Assembly: GCF_017654315.1 (NCBI RefSeq)
Contig: NZ_CP072203.1
Location: 4,030,001-4,094,000 of the forward strand
From: Gordonia polyisoprenivorans
Lineage (GTDB): Bacteria; Actinomycetota; Actinomycetes; Mycobacteriales; Mycobacteriaceae
DNA length: 64,000 nt
Direction: 5' to 3'
Shown here piece by piece: positions 30,939-39,858 of this stretch; the stretch's first letter is position 1, and each line of letters starts with the position of its first letter. The notes beneath the pieces are model-generated. The model had not been told where the DNA came from. It was given only the letters and a program-made list of their open reading frames with translations, and made no database searches. Position numbers and translations under genes: made by a program.

Positions 30939-33305
30939 ATGGCCGGCACAGTCCCGGGCTCGGAGACCGGCGACGGTGCGGGCGCCGCCGGCGGCCTCCG
31001 CCCGGAACCCATTGCCACCTACCGGGTTCAGCTGACCCCGGACTTCGGTTTCGTCGAGGTCATCGGCATCCTCGGACATCTGGCCGATCTCGGTGTCAGC
31101 CACGTCTACCTCTCGCCGATCGGTACCGCGATGCCCGGCTCCACCCACGGCTACGACTGGGTACCCCCTCCGCAGGTGTCACCGATCCTCGGCGGCCGTG
31201 AGGGTCTGGCCGCCCTGCGCGCGGCGGCGCGCGCGGTCGGCCTGGGCATTCTCATCGACATCGTCCCCAACCACACCGGGGTGGCCGAGGTCCTGCGCAA
31301 CCCCTGGTTCGCCGATCTCTTGCGGCACGGGCCCGGTTCACGGTACGCCGGGTACTTCGACGCGGATTTCTCCTCCGACAACGGTAGCGACGGGAAACTT
31401 GCCCTGCCGGTCCTCGCCGCCGACGGCGACCTGGCTCCACTGACCGTCGACCGGCACGGCATTCTGCGCTATTACGACCACGAATTCCCCACCGCGCCGG
31501 GCAGTCTCGGCGGTACACCGCAGGATGTTCATGCGCGGCAACACTATCGACTGGTGCCCTGGAATTCCGGGATCATCGGCTACCGCCGATTCTTCACGGT
31601 CAACGAACTCGCCGGATTGCGCCAGGAGGACGACGCCGTCTACGACGCCACCCACGCCTGGATTCGGGAGCTGATCGACGCCGATCTGATCGACGGGGTG
31701 AGGGTCGATCACCCCGACGGGCTGTGGGACCCGATGTCCTATCTCGAGCGGTTGCGCGGTGACATCGGCACCGATCGCCTGCTCTACATCGAGAAGATCC
31801 TGGCCGCCGACGAGGCGCTGGAACCGACGTTGCCCGTCGAGGGAACCACCGGATACGACCAGCTGCGACTCATCGAGTCGGTGTTCACCGCTCCGTCGGG
31901 GATCGTCGAGCTCAGCGAGATCCACGAACACACCACCGGCGTGCCCGCCGACGCCCACTGGCTGCACGACACCGAACGGCAGCGCAAGCTGACCACACTC
32001 ACGCAGATGTTCCCCGCCGAGCTCCGCAGACTGGTGCGTGCGCTGACCCATTCCGATCCGACCGCCGACGCGGCCGCCCTCACCGACGCCGTCGCCGAGT
32101 TGATCGCCGATCTCGGTGTCTATCGCGCGGACTATCCGTCGCTACGATCTCGTCTGCTCGGTGTGGCCGAGGGGATCACCCGCCGACGACCCGATCTCGC
32201 CGACGCCGTGACACTCATCGTGCACGCCACCGCCACACCCGGTGCCCCGACGTCGCGGTTGGCGCAAACGTGCGGTGCGGTCACCGCCAAGAGCGTCGAG
32301 GACAGCCTGTTCTACCGCACGGCCCGACTGGTGTCGGCGCAGGAGGTCGGCGGTGACCCGGCCAACCCGGCGCTGCCGCTGCGTGAGTTCCACGAACTCA
32401 ACGTCGTCCGGGCGCAGGACTGGCCACGAGCCATGACGGCGTCATCGACCCACGACACCAAGCGCGGCGAGGATGTGCGGGCGCGCATCGCGTTGCTCGC
32501 ACAGGTACCCGAGCGGTGGTCACTGCTGGTTCGCCAGGTCTGGGACGCCGCTCCGCCACCGGATCATCTGACCGGATACTTCTTGCTGCAGAACGTGATC
32601 GGGGTGTGGCCGCTCGACGGCGGGGTCGACGACGAGTTACGTGATCGCCTGCGCGCCTATGCGCGCAAAGCGGCCCGCGAGGCCGGTGTGCGGACCACGT
32701 GGACCGAGGTCGACGAGGCGTTCGAGGATGCGCTGGATACCTGGATCGGTGCGCTCACCGCCGAACCGGTGGCCGGGATGATCGATGACCTGATCACCCG
32801 GATCGGTCCGGCATGGGAACAGGAAGTGTTGGCCCGCAAGGCCATCGCACTTCTCGGCCCTGGTGTCGGCGACATCTACCAGGGCACCGAGTGGTTCGAG
32901 GACTCACTGGTCGATCCCGACAATCGTCGTCCGGTGGACTTCCGCCGGTCTCTCGATCACCCCAAGACACGGCTGGTGGTCGCCGCGTTGCGGGTTCGCC
33001 GGGAACACCGCGCGGCCTTCGGCCCCCACGGCGACTACCGACCGATTCGGGTCGACGGACCGGCCGCCGACCACGCGATTGCCTTCGGTCGGGGTGTCCG
33101 CGGCGAGAGCGATCCGCGGGTGATCGTGGTGACCGCCCGCTTCACCCACAGCCTCGACGACGACCGCGCCTCGGCGACCACCCTGGCGCTGCCGCCCGGC
33201 ACCTGGATCGATACCGATTCGCGGTCCGAGCACGCCGGATCGGTCGATCTCGCCGCGCTGCGGACCGCGGGTCCGGTGGCGATCCTGACCCCGTCGGGTA
33301 CCTGA
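30939..33305 (+). CDS. treY: Maltooligosyl trehalose synthase
   Basis: A 788-residue GH13 enzyme that turns the reducing-end alpha-1,4 bond of maltooligosaccharides into the alpha-1,1 bond of trehalose. Motifs: ATYRVQLTPDFGFVEV, LSPIGTAMPGSTHGYD, IDIVPNHTG, nucleophile in GVRVDHPDGL, acid in LLYIEKIL, TASSTHDTKRGEDVRAR, and the C-terminal GDIYQGTEWF. Start ATG 30939 lies four bases after the glgX stop, one transcript. The partner treZ is not next but 9.8 kb downstream, beyond an opposing mce operon. Confidence 0.95.
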   Translation: MAGTVPGSETGDGAGAAGGLRPEPIATYRVQLTPDFGFVEVIGILGHLADLGVSHVYLSPIGTAMPGSTHGYDWVPPPQVSPILGGREGLAALRAAARAVGLGILIDIVPNHTGVAEVLRNPWFADLLRHGPGSRYAGYFDADFSSDNGSDGKLALPVLAADGDLAPLTVDRHGILRYYDHEFPTAPGSLGGTPQDVHARQHYRLVPWNSGIIGYRRFFTVNELAGLRQEDDAVYDATHAWIRELIDADLIDGVRVDHPDGLWDPMSYLERLRGDIGTDRLLYIEKILAADEALEPTLPVEGTTGYDQLRLIESVFTAPSGIVELSEIHEHTTGVPADAHWLHDTERQRKLTTLTQMFPAELRRLVRALTHSDPTADAAALTDAVAELIADLGVYRADYPSLRSRLLGVAEGITRRRPDLADAVTLIVHATATPGAPTSRLAQTCGAVTAKSVEDSLFYRTARLVSAQEVGGDPANPALPLREFHELNVVRAQDWPRAMTASSTHDTKRGEDVRARIALLAQVPERWSLLVRQVWDAAPPPDHLTGYFLLQNVIGVWPLDGGVDDELRDRLRAYARKAAREAGVRTTWTEVDEAFEDALDTWIGALTAEPVAGMIDDLITRIGPAWEQEVLARKAIALLGPGVGDIYQGTEWFEDSLVDPDNRRPVDFRRSLDHPKTRLVVAALRVRREHRAAFGPHGDYRPIRVDGPAADHAIAFGRGVRGESDPRVIVVTARFTHSLDDDRASATTLALPPGTWIDTDSRSEHAGSVDLAALRTAGPVAILTPSGT

Positions 33306-33319
33306 CGGGGTCGACGGCC

Positions 33320-34279
33320 TCAGCCGCCGGGTGCCGGAGCGGGAGCAGGCGTGGGTACCGGGGTATTCGCCGGCCCTGCGTTCGGCGTGGACCCGCCGCC
33401 GGCACCGGCCTCACCGGCATCGGACAGACCGGCCTGCATGGCGTCGAGATCGGACACGAGCCACTTGCCGTCGACCTTGTCGAGCTTGAGCGAGTACATG
33501 AACAGCGACGTACCACCTTGCGGCGCAAGGGTGCTCGTTCCGGTCACCTGCACAACGGCCATGGTCGAGGCGTGGTCGGTACCGAAGTCGATCACCGACA
33601 CCTTCTGGACATCGATCTTGGTGTTCTTGACGTTGATCGACTGGATTGCCTTGGTGGTGTCACCGAGCTGGGATTCCAGGTGCTTGCGATACTCACCGGT
33701 CGTCAGCGGCCCGACGATGTCCTTCATGTTGGCCACCGTGTCGGCGTTCATGCTGCTGGTCAGCTTCTCGGCGAAGATCGCCGAGGCGTTCTTGGCGTCG
33801 TCGAAGGCGTTGAGACGCTGCTGATCGCGGTAGAAGAACCAGCCGAGCACAGCCACGCCGACGATCGCGGCGACGACCACCAATGCCAGCAACGATCGCC
33901 ACAGGGCGCGCGCCGACAGCGTGATCGAGATCTGCTTCCCACCACCGGTGGGTGCGGGCTCGGCGGATTCGGGCACAGCAGCGGGCCGGGCGGATGGACC
34001 CTCGTCCTCGGGAATCACGTTCTCCGGCTCGGTACGCCGGGCCGTTCCGGATCGTGCGCTCTTGGTACGCGGGACCGGCTTGCCCGACTGCTTGGTCAGC
34101 GATGCCTTCGCCGCCGCGGTGTCGGTATCGGTGTCGGTATCAGTGCCGGGGCCGGAGCCGTCGGCCACGGCCGAGTCCGCTTCGCCGGAATCCTCCACGG
34201 CACCCGGCACATTCATCGCCGCACCCTCTGGGCCGTCGGCGGCCGCCTCGTCGCGCACGTCGTCCTGCTCACCTGTCAT
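33320..34279 (-). CDS. Mce-associated membrane protein
   Basis: A 319-residue protein. Residues 1-115 are polar and low complexity (Asp/Thr run DTDTDTDTAAAK, then Pro/Glu-rich), one membrane helix spans about 127-149 (LLALVVVAAIVGVAVLGWFF), and an extracytoplasmic domain of about 130 residues follows, ending with a Pro/Ala tail. This layout and its place at the 3' end of a yrbE-mce operon match Mas proteins, thought to help assemble or stabilise Mce transporters. It ends 14 bases from the convergent treY stop, with no clear terminator between. Confidence 0.82.
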   Translation of the reverse strand: MTGEQDDVRDEAAADGPEGAAMNVPGAVEDSGEADSAVADGSGPGTDTDTDTDTAAAKASLTKQSGKPVPRTKSARSGTARRTEPENVIPEDEGPSARPAAVPESAEPAPTGGGKQISITLSARALWRSLLALVVVAAIVGVAVLGWFFYRDQQRLNAFDDAKNASAIFAEKLTSSMNADTVANMKDIVGPLTTGEYRKHLESQLGDTTKAIQSINVKNTKIDVQKVSVIDFGTDHASTMAVVQVTGTSTLAPQGGTSLFMYSLKLDKVDGKWLVSDLDAMQAGLSDAGEAGAGGGSTPNAGPANTPVPTPAPAPAPGG

Positions 34280-34378
34280 CGCGTGTTTCCGTTCTCACTC
34301 GCCGCCCACTCCTGCCCCACCCCACCAACTCCCCTCGACGAGGAGTTCAGGCGGTGCGAGCCCCCCGGAGGCCGGGCG

Positions 34379-35551
34379 TCACTTGTCCAGCGGAACCGTC
34401 CGCGCATTCGGGTCGTAGTTCGGCGGCGGTCCGGCGGTGTCGTCCCCCGGCGGACGGGGTGCGTTCGCCGAGCCACGGATCTGCTGGTTGGGATCCTCGG
34501 TGACACAGTACAGATTCGTCGGCACCGACAACTCGAGGATCTTCGTCGGGCGCACCGGGGTGACCGCATAATCGCAGTACGGGCGCGGGTAGATCGAACC
34601 GAACGCCCACCAGGCGCCGTCGTGGAACATGGTGAGGGACTTGATCGATGCATCCCTGATCGAGGGCAGCAGATTGACCACCGCCGGTGCGCGCAACGCA
34701 CCTTGGCGGGTCACGTCCAGCAGCTGACCGAGTACGTCGGTGATCGGGTCCTGGATCTCGTTGATCGAGCCGGACAGGCTCGACAACTGCTGCGGGCCCT
34801 TGCCGAGCAACGTGCGCAGCTCACGGTCGGCGGCAACCGCCGCATTGACCACCGAACTCAGCGAGGACACCGTGCCCTGCAGATCGGGCTGGATCTGTGA
34901 GGTGGTCTGCAGGATCGTGCCCGTCTCGGAGATCAGCTTGGTGGTCTGCGGCAGCACCCGGTAGAGGTCGGCGAAGATCGTGCCGCCCGCGTCGAACAGC
35001 ACGCGCAGGTCGTTGGTGTTGCCCTTGGGATTGAGGGCGACGTCGAGGTTGTCGACGATCGACGCGAGCTTGGCCGGGTCGATCTGGTCGATGACACCGA
35101 GCGAGGTCTCCAGCAATTGCGGGAACGGCGTGGTCACCTTCGTCTGGTTCACGTTGATGGTGTCGCCGTCGCGCAGGTAGGGCCCCTCGGCGCTCGGCGG
35201 GGAGAAATCGACGTACTGCTCACCCGCGGCCGACAAGCCCAACGCCGAGACCGTCGTGTTGCGGTTGATGTGCACGTCGTCGTCGACCGACACCACCACC
35301 TTCACCGACTGTGGTTGCACCTGAATGGATTTGACGTCGCCGATCGGGACGCCGCGCAGGGTCACCTGCGAGGTGTCCTGCAGGCCACCGGAGATCGGGA
35401 AATTGATCGTGAGCGTGTAGTGACCCTGGAACGGCTGCCACCGCAGCGCGCCGAACGACAGGTAGGCCAGCCCGATGAGCATCACCCCGATCAGCGCCAG
35501 GTTGCCCAGCACGATCGAGTGTTTGCGCAGCCACCCCATGAATCCACTCAT
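34379..35551 (-). CDS. mceF: Mce-family protein MceF
   Basis: A 390-residue subunit of a six-protein Mce lipid importer. An N-terminal membrane anchor (about residues 13-33, VLGNLALIGVMLIGLAYLSF) is followed by the MlaD/Mce domain (TLTINFPISGGLQDTSQVTLRGVPIGDVKSI), a long alpha-helical region expected to form the tube, and a Pro-rich tail (PPGDDTAGPPPNYDP). ATG 35549-35551 overlaps the mceE stop (ATGA). A 99-base gap separates it from mas. Confidence 0.88.
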   Translation of the reverse strand: MSGFMGWLRKHSIVLGNLALIGVMLIGLAYLSFGALRWQPFQGHYTLTINFPISGGLQDTSQVTLRGVPIGDVKSIQVQPQSVKVVVSVDDDVHINRNTTVSALGLSAAGEQYVDFSPPSAEGPYLRDGDTINVNQTKVTTPFPQLLETSLGVIDQIDPAKLASIVDNLDVALNPKGNTNDLRVLFDAGGTIFADLYRVLPQTTKLISETGTILQTTSQIQPDLQGTVSSLSSVVNAAVAADRELRTLLGKGPQQLSSLSGSINEIQDPITDVLGQLLDVTRQGALRAPAVVNLLPSIRDASIKSLTMFHDGAWWAFGSIYPRPYCDYAVTPVRPTKILELSVPTNLYCVTEDPNQQIRGSANAPRPPGDDTAGPPPNYDPNARTVPLDK

Positions 35552-36726
35552 CCGCAGCACCCCTGGGTCGCAGTCAGCCGGGCCAGCAGGCGGGTCAGCG
35601 TCTGCTGCAACGACTCTCCCGCCGCCCCGACATCGCCGAGCTCGGGAAGCCGGCTGGCCGAATCGAACCCGGCGCCCGGGTTCAGGTAGTACACCTTCGC
35701 CGACAACGACGCCGCACTCGAACTGGTCGACTTGGCCCATTTGGGGGTCAGCTCGGCGACATTGTCCGACAGCGGTCCGAGGATCGTCGCGCCCTGTTTG
35801 AGTTCGTCGAGGAGGGTGGCGAGATGGCCGGTGAGCTCGACGAAATTCTGGCCGTCGCTGCCGAGGAAGTCGTTCGTGGCGGCGGTGACCTGATTGGTCT
35901 TGTCGAGCGTGGTCAGGATCGTCTGCATCTCGTCGTTGATGGTGTCGAAGGCGGGCGAGAGCTTGTTGATCGACGCCATGATCTGCGCGCGGCCCGCCGC
36001 GAGCTGCCCGGTCAGCACCTGTGTGTTGCGCATCGCGGCGTCGACCTCGGCGGAGTTCTGGTTGAGTTTGCGTAGGGCCGTGGTCAATCCGGCGATGGCA
36101 CCGTTGAGTTGCTGCGGATTGTCCGGCGAGGTCGACACCGCGGCGCTGAGTTCGGTGATGATCTGCTGGGTGGAACCGAGCGAACCGCTGTCGACGAATC
36201 CGCTCAAACTGACCAGGAGATCCTCGACGGTCGCCGCGGCCGACCGCGGTCCGGTCAGCGTCTGACCATTGGACATGTAGCCGGCGTCGGTAGTCGACGG
36301 CGGGAGCAACGCGACGAACACGTCACCGAGCGGGGTCGCCTGCCGCAGTTCGGCACCGGTGCCCTTGGGCACCTTGGCCGAGGTGCTGACATCCATGGTG
36401 ACGATCGCCTTGTAGTTCTCGGCACGGATTCCGGTGACCTCACCGACGTCCATGCCGTAGAGCTTCACCTTGGCCCGGGTCGGCAGGTTCAGCGCATTGT
36501 CGAAACTGGCGTTCAACGTCATGGTGTCGCCGAGGTTGCCCGGGGCGGGCAGCGGGATCTGCTCGACGGTCAGTCCGGGGATCGCCGAACAGCCGGTCAC
36601 GGCCAGCACGGTCGCGACGATCCCGGTCACCACCAGCTTGCGGGTCCACGAGCGAACCGGCGCCGGACGGCGTCTGGAGAAAGTGCGGCGAGTGAAGGGA
36701 TGGCGGGAGGAGGGTGCCGGAGTCAT
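35548..36726 (-). CDS. mceE: Mce-family lipoprotein MceE
   Basis: A 392-residue Mce protein. A basic N-terminus (RRTFSRRRPAPVRSWTRK) and hydrophobic stretch lead to the lipobox LAVTGC at about residues 40-45, so it is likely lipid-anchored, as is the LprK-type MceE of mycobacteria. The Mce domain (MTLNASFDNALNLPTRAKVKLYGMDVGEVTGI) is followed by long helices with SLSGFVDSG and LNGAIAGLTTALRKLNQ. Start overlaps the mceD stop as ATGA. Confidence 0.88.
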   Translation of the reverse strand: MTPAPSSRHPFTRRTFSRRRPAPVRSWTRKLVVTGIVATVLAVTGCSAIPGLTVEQIPLPAPGNLGDTMTLNASFDNALNLPTRAKVKLYGMDVGEVTGIRAENYKAIVTMDVSTSAKVPKGTGAELRQATPLGDVFVALLPPSTTDAGYMSNGQTLTGPRSAAATVEDLLVSLSGFVDSGSLGSTQQIITELSAAVSTSPDNPQQLNGAIAGLTTALRKLNQNSAEVDAAMRNTQVLTGQLAAGRAQIMASINKLSPAFDTINDEMQTILTTLDKTNQVTAATNDFLGSDGQNFVELTGHLATLLDELKQGATILGPLSDNVAELTPKWAKSTSSSAASLSAKVYYLNPGAGFDSASRLPELGDVGAAGESLQQTLTRLLARLTATQGCCG

Positions 36727-37844
36727 TTGGTCAGTGCCTCCAATGCCGAGAACACCCCGAGATCGGGTCCGAAGCCCTGGAGCTGACCGGTCTCGCAACC
36801 GTTCTTGTGCAGATTGATCGCCTTACAGAACTGGGACACCAGCTGGGTGTCGAGCAACGACTTGTCCAGCAGCACCTGGGCACGCCAGGCACCCTGTTCG
36901 GCAGAGATGGAATTGCTCAGGTTCTGGAAGAGCAGCGGCCCGAGGTCGATGGTCTCGACGACCTGACGTGAGTAGTCGCTCAGGTTCTCCGCGAGTGCGG
37001 CCAGCCGCCCGGTGGAGGCACCGATCGTACCGGCGTTGTTGTGCAGGAACTCCGAGGTGTTGAGCAGTGTCTGATTCAGATCGCCCAGGGTCGCCACCAG
37101 ACCCGGCGACTGACGTCCGAGCATCTCGCTGACCTGATTGATCGAGTTCGAGAAGTCCTTCATCTTCGGGTAATTCGCGACGAGGGCGGCGGTGAGTTGC
37201 TGGACCGACTTGACGATGTCGACGATGGCGTCGCCGTTGCCCGACACGACCTGCGAGGCGCTGCCGAGCTGATTGATCGCCTCCTGCAGCCGTTGCCCGT
37301 TGTCGCTGGTGATGCCCGAGGTCACGTCCATCAGGTCGGCGACCGCCCCCTCCCCCGGTGCCTGGCCGGAGAGGTTGCTGACGAGCTTGTCGACCGCGTC
37401 GAACAGGTCACCCACCGACACCGGACTCATGCCCTCGTTGCGCATCACCGCGCCGTCGGTCAGCTTGGGGCCCTTGGAGTATGCCGGGGTCAGCTCGATG
37501 TGGCGGGTGGTGACGATCGAGGTGTTGACGATGGCCGCGGTCGCGTCGGCCGGAACGGGCACGTTCTTGTCGATGGTGAATTTCACCATGACGCGGTTGC
37601 CCTGTTCCTCGATCTTGGTGACCTGACCGACCGGCATTCCCAGTACCGCAACGTCATTGGTGGTGTAGAGGCCCGCGGTGTTCGGGAAGAACGCGGTGAC
37701 CTCGATGGCCTGACCGGTCGCGGTCTTCCAGCCGGCCGGGATCAGCGAACACCCGGAAAGCACACCGATGGCGAGCACGATCAGTCCCGCGAGGATCGTC
37801 GACCGCCGCGTGAACTTCCGAGAAACCATGTGCGCGTTCAGCAT
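36723..37844 (-). CDS. mceD: Mce-family protein MceD with a lipobox
   Basis: A 373-residue Mce protein fourth in the series. After MVSRKFTRRST a hydrophobic run ends in the lipobox VLSGC near residue 33, indicating a second lipoprotein in the operon in addition to MceE. The Mce domain (VTAFFPNTAGLYTTNDVAVLGMPVGQVTKI) and helical needle region follow. ATG 37842-37844 overlaps mceC by seven bases; ATG 37829 is an alternative start that keeps the lipobox. Confidence 0.87.
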   Translation of the reverse strand: MLNAHMVSRKFTRRSTILAGLIVLAIGVLSGCSLIPAGWKTATGQAIEVTAFFPNTAGLYTTNDVAVLGMPVGQVTKIEEQGNRVMVKFTIDKNVPVPADATAAIVNTSIVTTRHIELTPAYSKGPKLTDGAVMRNEGMSPVSVGDLFDAVDKLVSNLSGQAPGEGAVADLMDVTSGITSDNGQRLQEAINQLGSASQVVSGNGDAIVDIVKSVQQLTAALVANYPKMKDFSNSINQVSEMLGRQSPGLVATLGDLNQTLLNTSEFLHNNAGTIGASTGRLAALAENLSDYSRQVVETIDLGPLLFQNLSNSISAEQGAWRAQVLLDKSLLDTQLVSQFCKAINLHKNGCETGQLQGFGPDLGVFSALEALTK

Positions 37845-38830
37845 CCGTCCACCACCCGTGCCGTGCAGAGCCAGTTGTCGGGGAAGATGCCCCACGGTAG
37901 GTAGCCGTTGGCGTACGGGCCGTCGCCGATAACGTTGTTGGTCAGGCGTGCGGTGACCGGCAGGACCTCGAGCATCTTGCGGAGGTTGTCGCGGTTCTTC
38001 TCCAGACCCTGGGTGATGGTGTTCAGGTTGGCCATGATCGGGGCGAACTGGCCGGCGTCCTCGGAGGCGACGAGTTGGGCCTGCTCGGTGATCTGGGCGA
38101 TGCCGTCGAGCAACCGGGTCACCAGTGCCTCCCGGGCGACGATCTTGTTCGCCAGTTGCGCGCCCTGGCCCACGATGATCGCCAGTTGCGCCGAATTGTC
38201 CTGCACGATCGCCGTCACCGACTTGGTGTCGCTGATCAGCTGATTGATCTGATCGCGGCGGTCGGTGATGATCTCCGACATCTGCGTCAGTGAGTCGAGC
38301 GTCGGTTTGGTGACCGCGGGTGCCCCGGCGAGTTGCTGGTTCAACGTCCGGATGCTCTGGCCGAGGTCCTCGTCGTTGATGCCTTGCAGGATGGGCGTGC
38401 CCTTCTCGATGGTCTTCTGCAGGTCGTAGGGAACCCGGGTCTCGGTGATCACGTTGTCGGCCGCCGGATCGGGTGAATTGCCCAGCGAGATATCGATGTA
38501 GCGCTGGCCGAGCAGGGTCGAGAGTTTGATCTCGGCCGATCCGTTGGCGGTGACGTCGACGTCCTTGTCGACCTTCATGGTGATGTGGATGTGGTTGCCC
38601 TGCAGTTCGGTCGAGCCGACCTCACCGACGTCGATGCCGGCCACCCGGACCTTGTCGCCCGGTCGCACGCCTCCGGCCTGGGCGAAGTCCGCCGAATAGG
38701 TCTTCTTGCCGATGTCGGCCTTGCCGATGCCGGTGATACCGAGGACGAGCAGCACGATGACCACCGTGCCGGCCAACCCGTACCAGAGGAGTCGGCGGTC
38801 GTCGAAACTGCGACGCATACGGCTTCTCAT
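37838..38830 (-). CDS. mceC: Mce-family protein MceC
   Basis: A 330-residue Mce protein with an N-terminal anchor (about residues 15-34, LLWYGLAGTVVIVLLVLGI), Mce domain (YSADFAQAGGVRPGDKVRVAGIDVGEVGST) and helical region ending CTARVVDGC. It is shorter than the Pro-rich MceC proteins of some mycobacterial operons and lacks that tail. ATG 38828-38830 overlaps mceB (ATGA); a GTG two codons upstream is also possible. Confidence 0.88.
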   Translation of the reverse strand: MRSRMRRSFDDRRLLWYGLAGTVVIVLLVLGITGIGKADIGKKTYSADFAQAGGVRPGDKVRVAGIDVGEVGSTELQGNHIHITMKVDKDVDVTANGSAEIKLSTLLGQRYIDISLGNSPDPAADNVITETRVPYDLQKTIEKGTPILQGINDEDLGQSIRTLNQQLAGAPAVTKPTLDSLTQMSEIITDRRDQINQLISDTKSVTAIVQDNSAQLAIIVGQGAQLANKIVAREALVTRLLDGIAQITEQAQLVASEDAGQFAPIMANLNTITQGLEKNRDNLRKMLEVLPVTARLTNNVIGDGPYANGYLPWGIFPDNWLCTARVVDGC

Positions 38831-39858
38831 CGGCACACCACCGAATGGTTGGTGCCACCGATCTTGTTGATGATCCCCGGCGGGAACAACACGTCACCGA
38901 TCGCGATGTCGAGGTCGCAGGCGTAGATGTTCAGGTAGGCCCCCTGGCCGAGCACGAGCGGGAAATGTCCGAGGAAGATCGGCAGGTTCTTGGCCATCCC
39001 GTCGAGTTTGGAGCCGTTGCCGATCAGAATCCTGGTCGCCTGGTTGGCCGAGGTGGCCGCGTCGGCGAGATTGCCCCGGGATTGGGTGAGGACGTCGGCG
39101 AATCCCGCTGCGGTGTTGCCGATCTGGGTGACGGCAGTACCGAAGGCCGCCGAATTCGCGTTGAGGCTCTTGATGACGCCGGAGACGCTGTCGACGAGGG
39201 TCCCGATCTGGTCGCCCTGACGCGACAGATCACGCAGCACCCCGCTGAGATTGTCGATGATCGCCCCGATCACCACGTCCCGGTTGGACATGTCGGAGGC
39301 GAACTTGCCGACCTGGGCGACGGTGTTGGACAACGACACCGTGTCGCCCTGGAACGCCTGGACCAGACCGTTGGAGAGATTGTTGACCTGCTCGGGGGTC
39401 AAGGTGTCGAAGACCGGCTGGAACCCGGCGAGCAGTTTGGTGACGTCGAAGGAGTCCTCCGAGGGCTCTTTGAGCGTCGACCCGACCGAGAGTGGTTGCG
39501 GGGTCCCGTCGGCGAGGGACAACGCGAGATACCGCTGACCGATCAGGGTCTGGTACCGGATCGCGGCCTGCGTGGTGGTGTACATCGGCTGGTTGTCCTG
39601 CACCTCGAAGGTGACCTTGGCGCGGCCGTCGACGAGATCGATCGAATCGACGCGACCCACCCGCACACCGGCCATCCGGACGTCGTCGCCCGTGGCCAGT
39701 CCCGAGGCGTCGGTGAAGAAGGTGCTGAAGTTGTTGGTGCTGCCCGACACCGACCGTTCCAGCGTCGAATAGATGATGTAGGTCAGCAGCAACGCGACGA
39801 CCGCGAACAGCGCGAAACCGATCAGCGGCTTGCGGATACTCGACTGCGCGGCGCTCAT
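38827..39858 (-). CDS. mceB: Mce-family protein MceB
   Basis: A 343-residue Mce protein with an N-terminal anchor (about residues 9-30, PLIGFALFAVVALLLTYIIYS) and Mce domain (FTDASGLATGDDVRMAGVRVGRVDSI), then the conserved IRYQTLIGQRYLALSL strand region and a helical C-terminal half ending NKIGGTNHSVVCR. ATG 39856-39858 overlaps the mceA stop (ATGA). Confidence 0.89.
   Translation of the reverse strand: MSAAQSSIRKPLIGFALFAVVALLLTYIIYSTLERSVSGSTNNFSTFFTDASGLATGDDVRMAGVRVGRVDSIDLVDGRAKVTFEVQDNQPMYTTTQAAIRYQTLIGQRYLALSLADGTPQPLSVGSTLKEPSEDSFDVTKLLAGFQPVFDTLTPEQVNNLSNGLVQAFQGDTVSLSNTVAQVGKFASDMSNRDVVIGAIIDNLSGVLRDLSRQGDQIGTLVDSVSGVIKSLNANSAAFGTAVTQIGNTAAGFADVLTQSRGNLADAATSANQATRILIGNGSKLDGMAKNLPIFLGHFPLVLGQGAYLNIYACDLDIAIGDVLFPPGIINKIGGTNHSVVCR

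Noticed and set aside
32813..34900. Long plus-strand open frame across the treY end, mas and mceF
   Set aside because: Runs through three genes in the wrong frame; composition is that of an antisense shadow.
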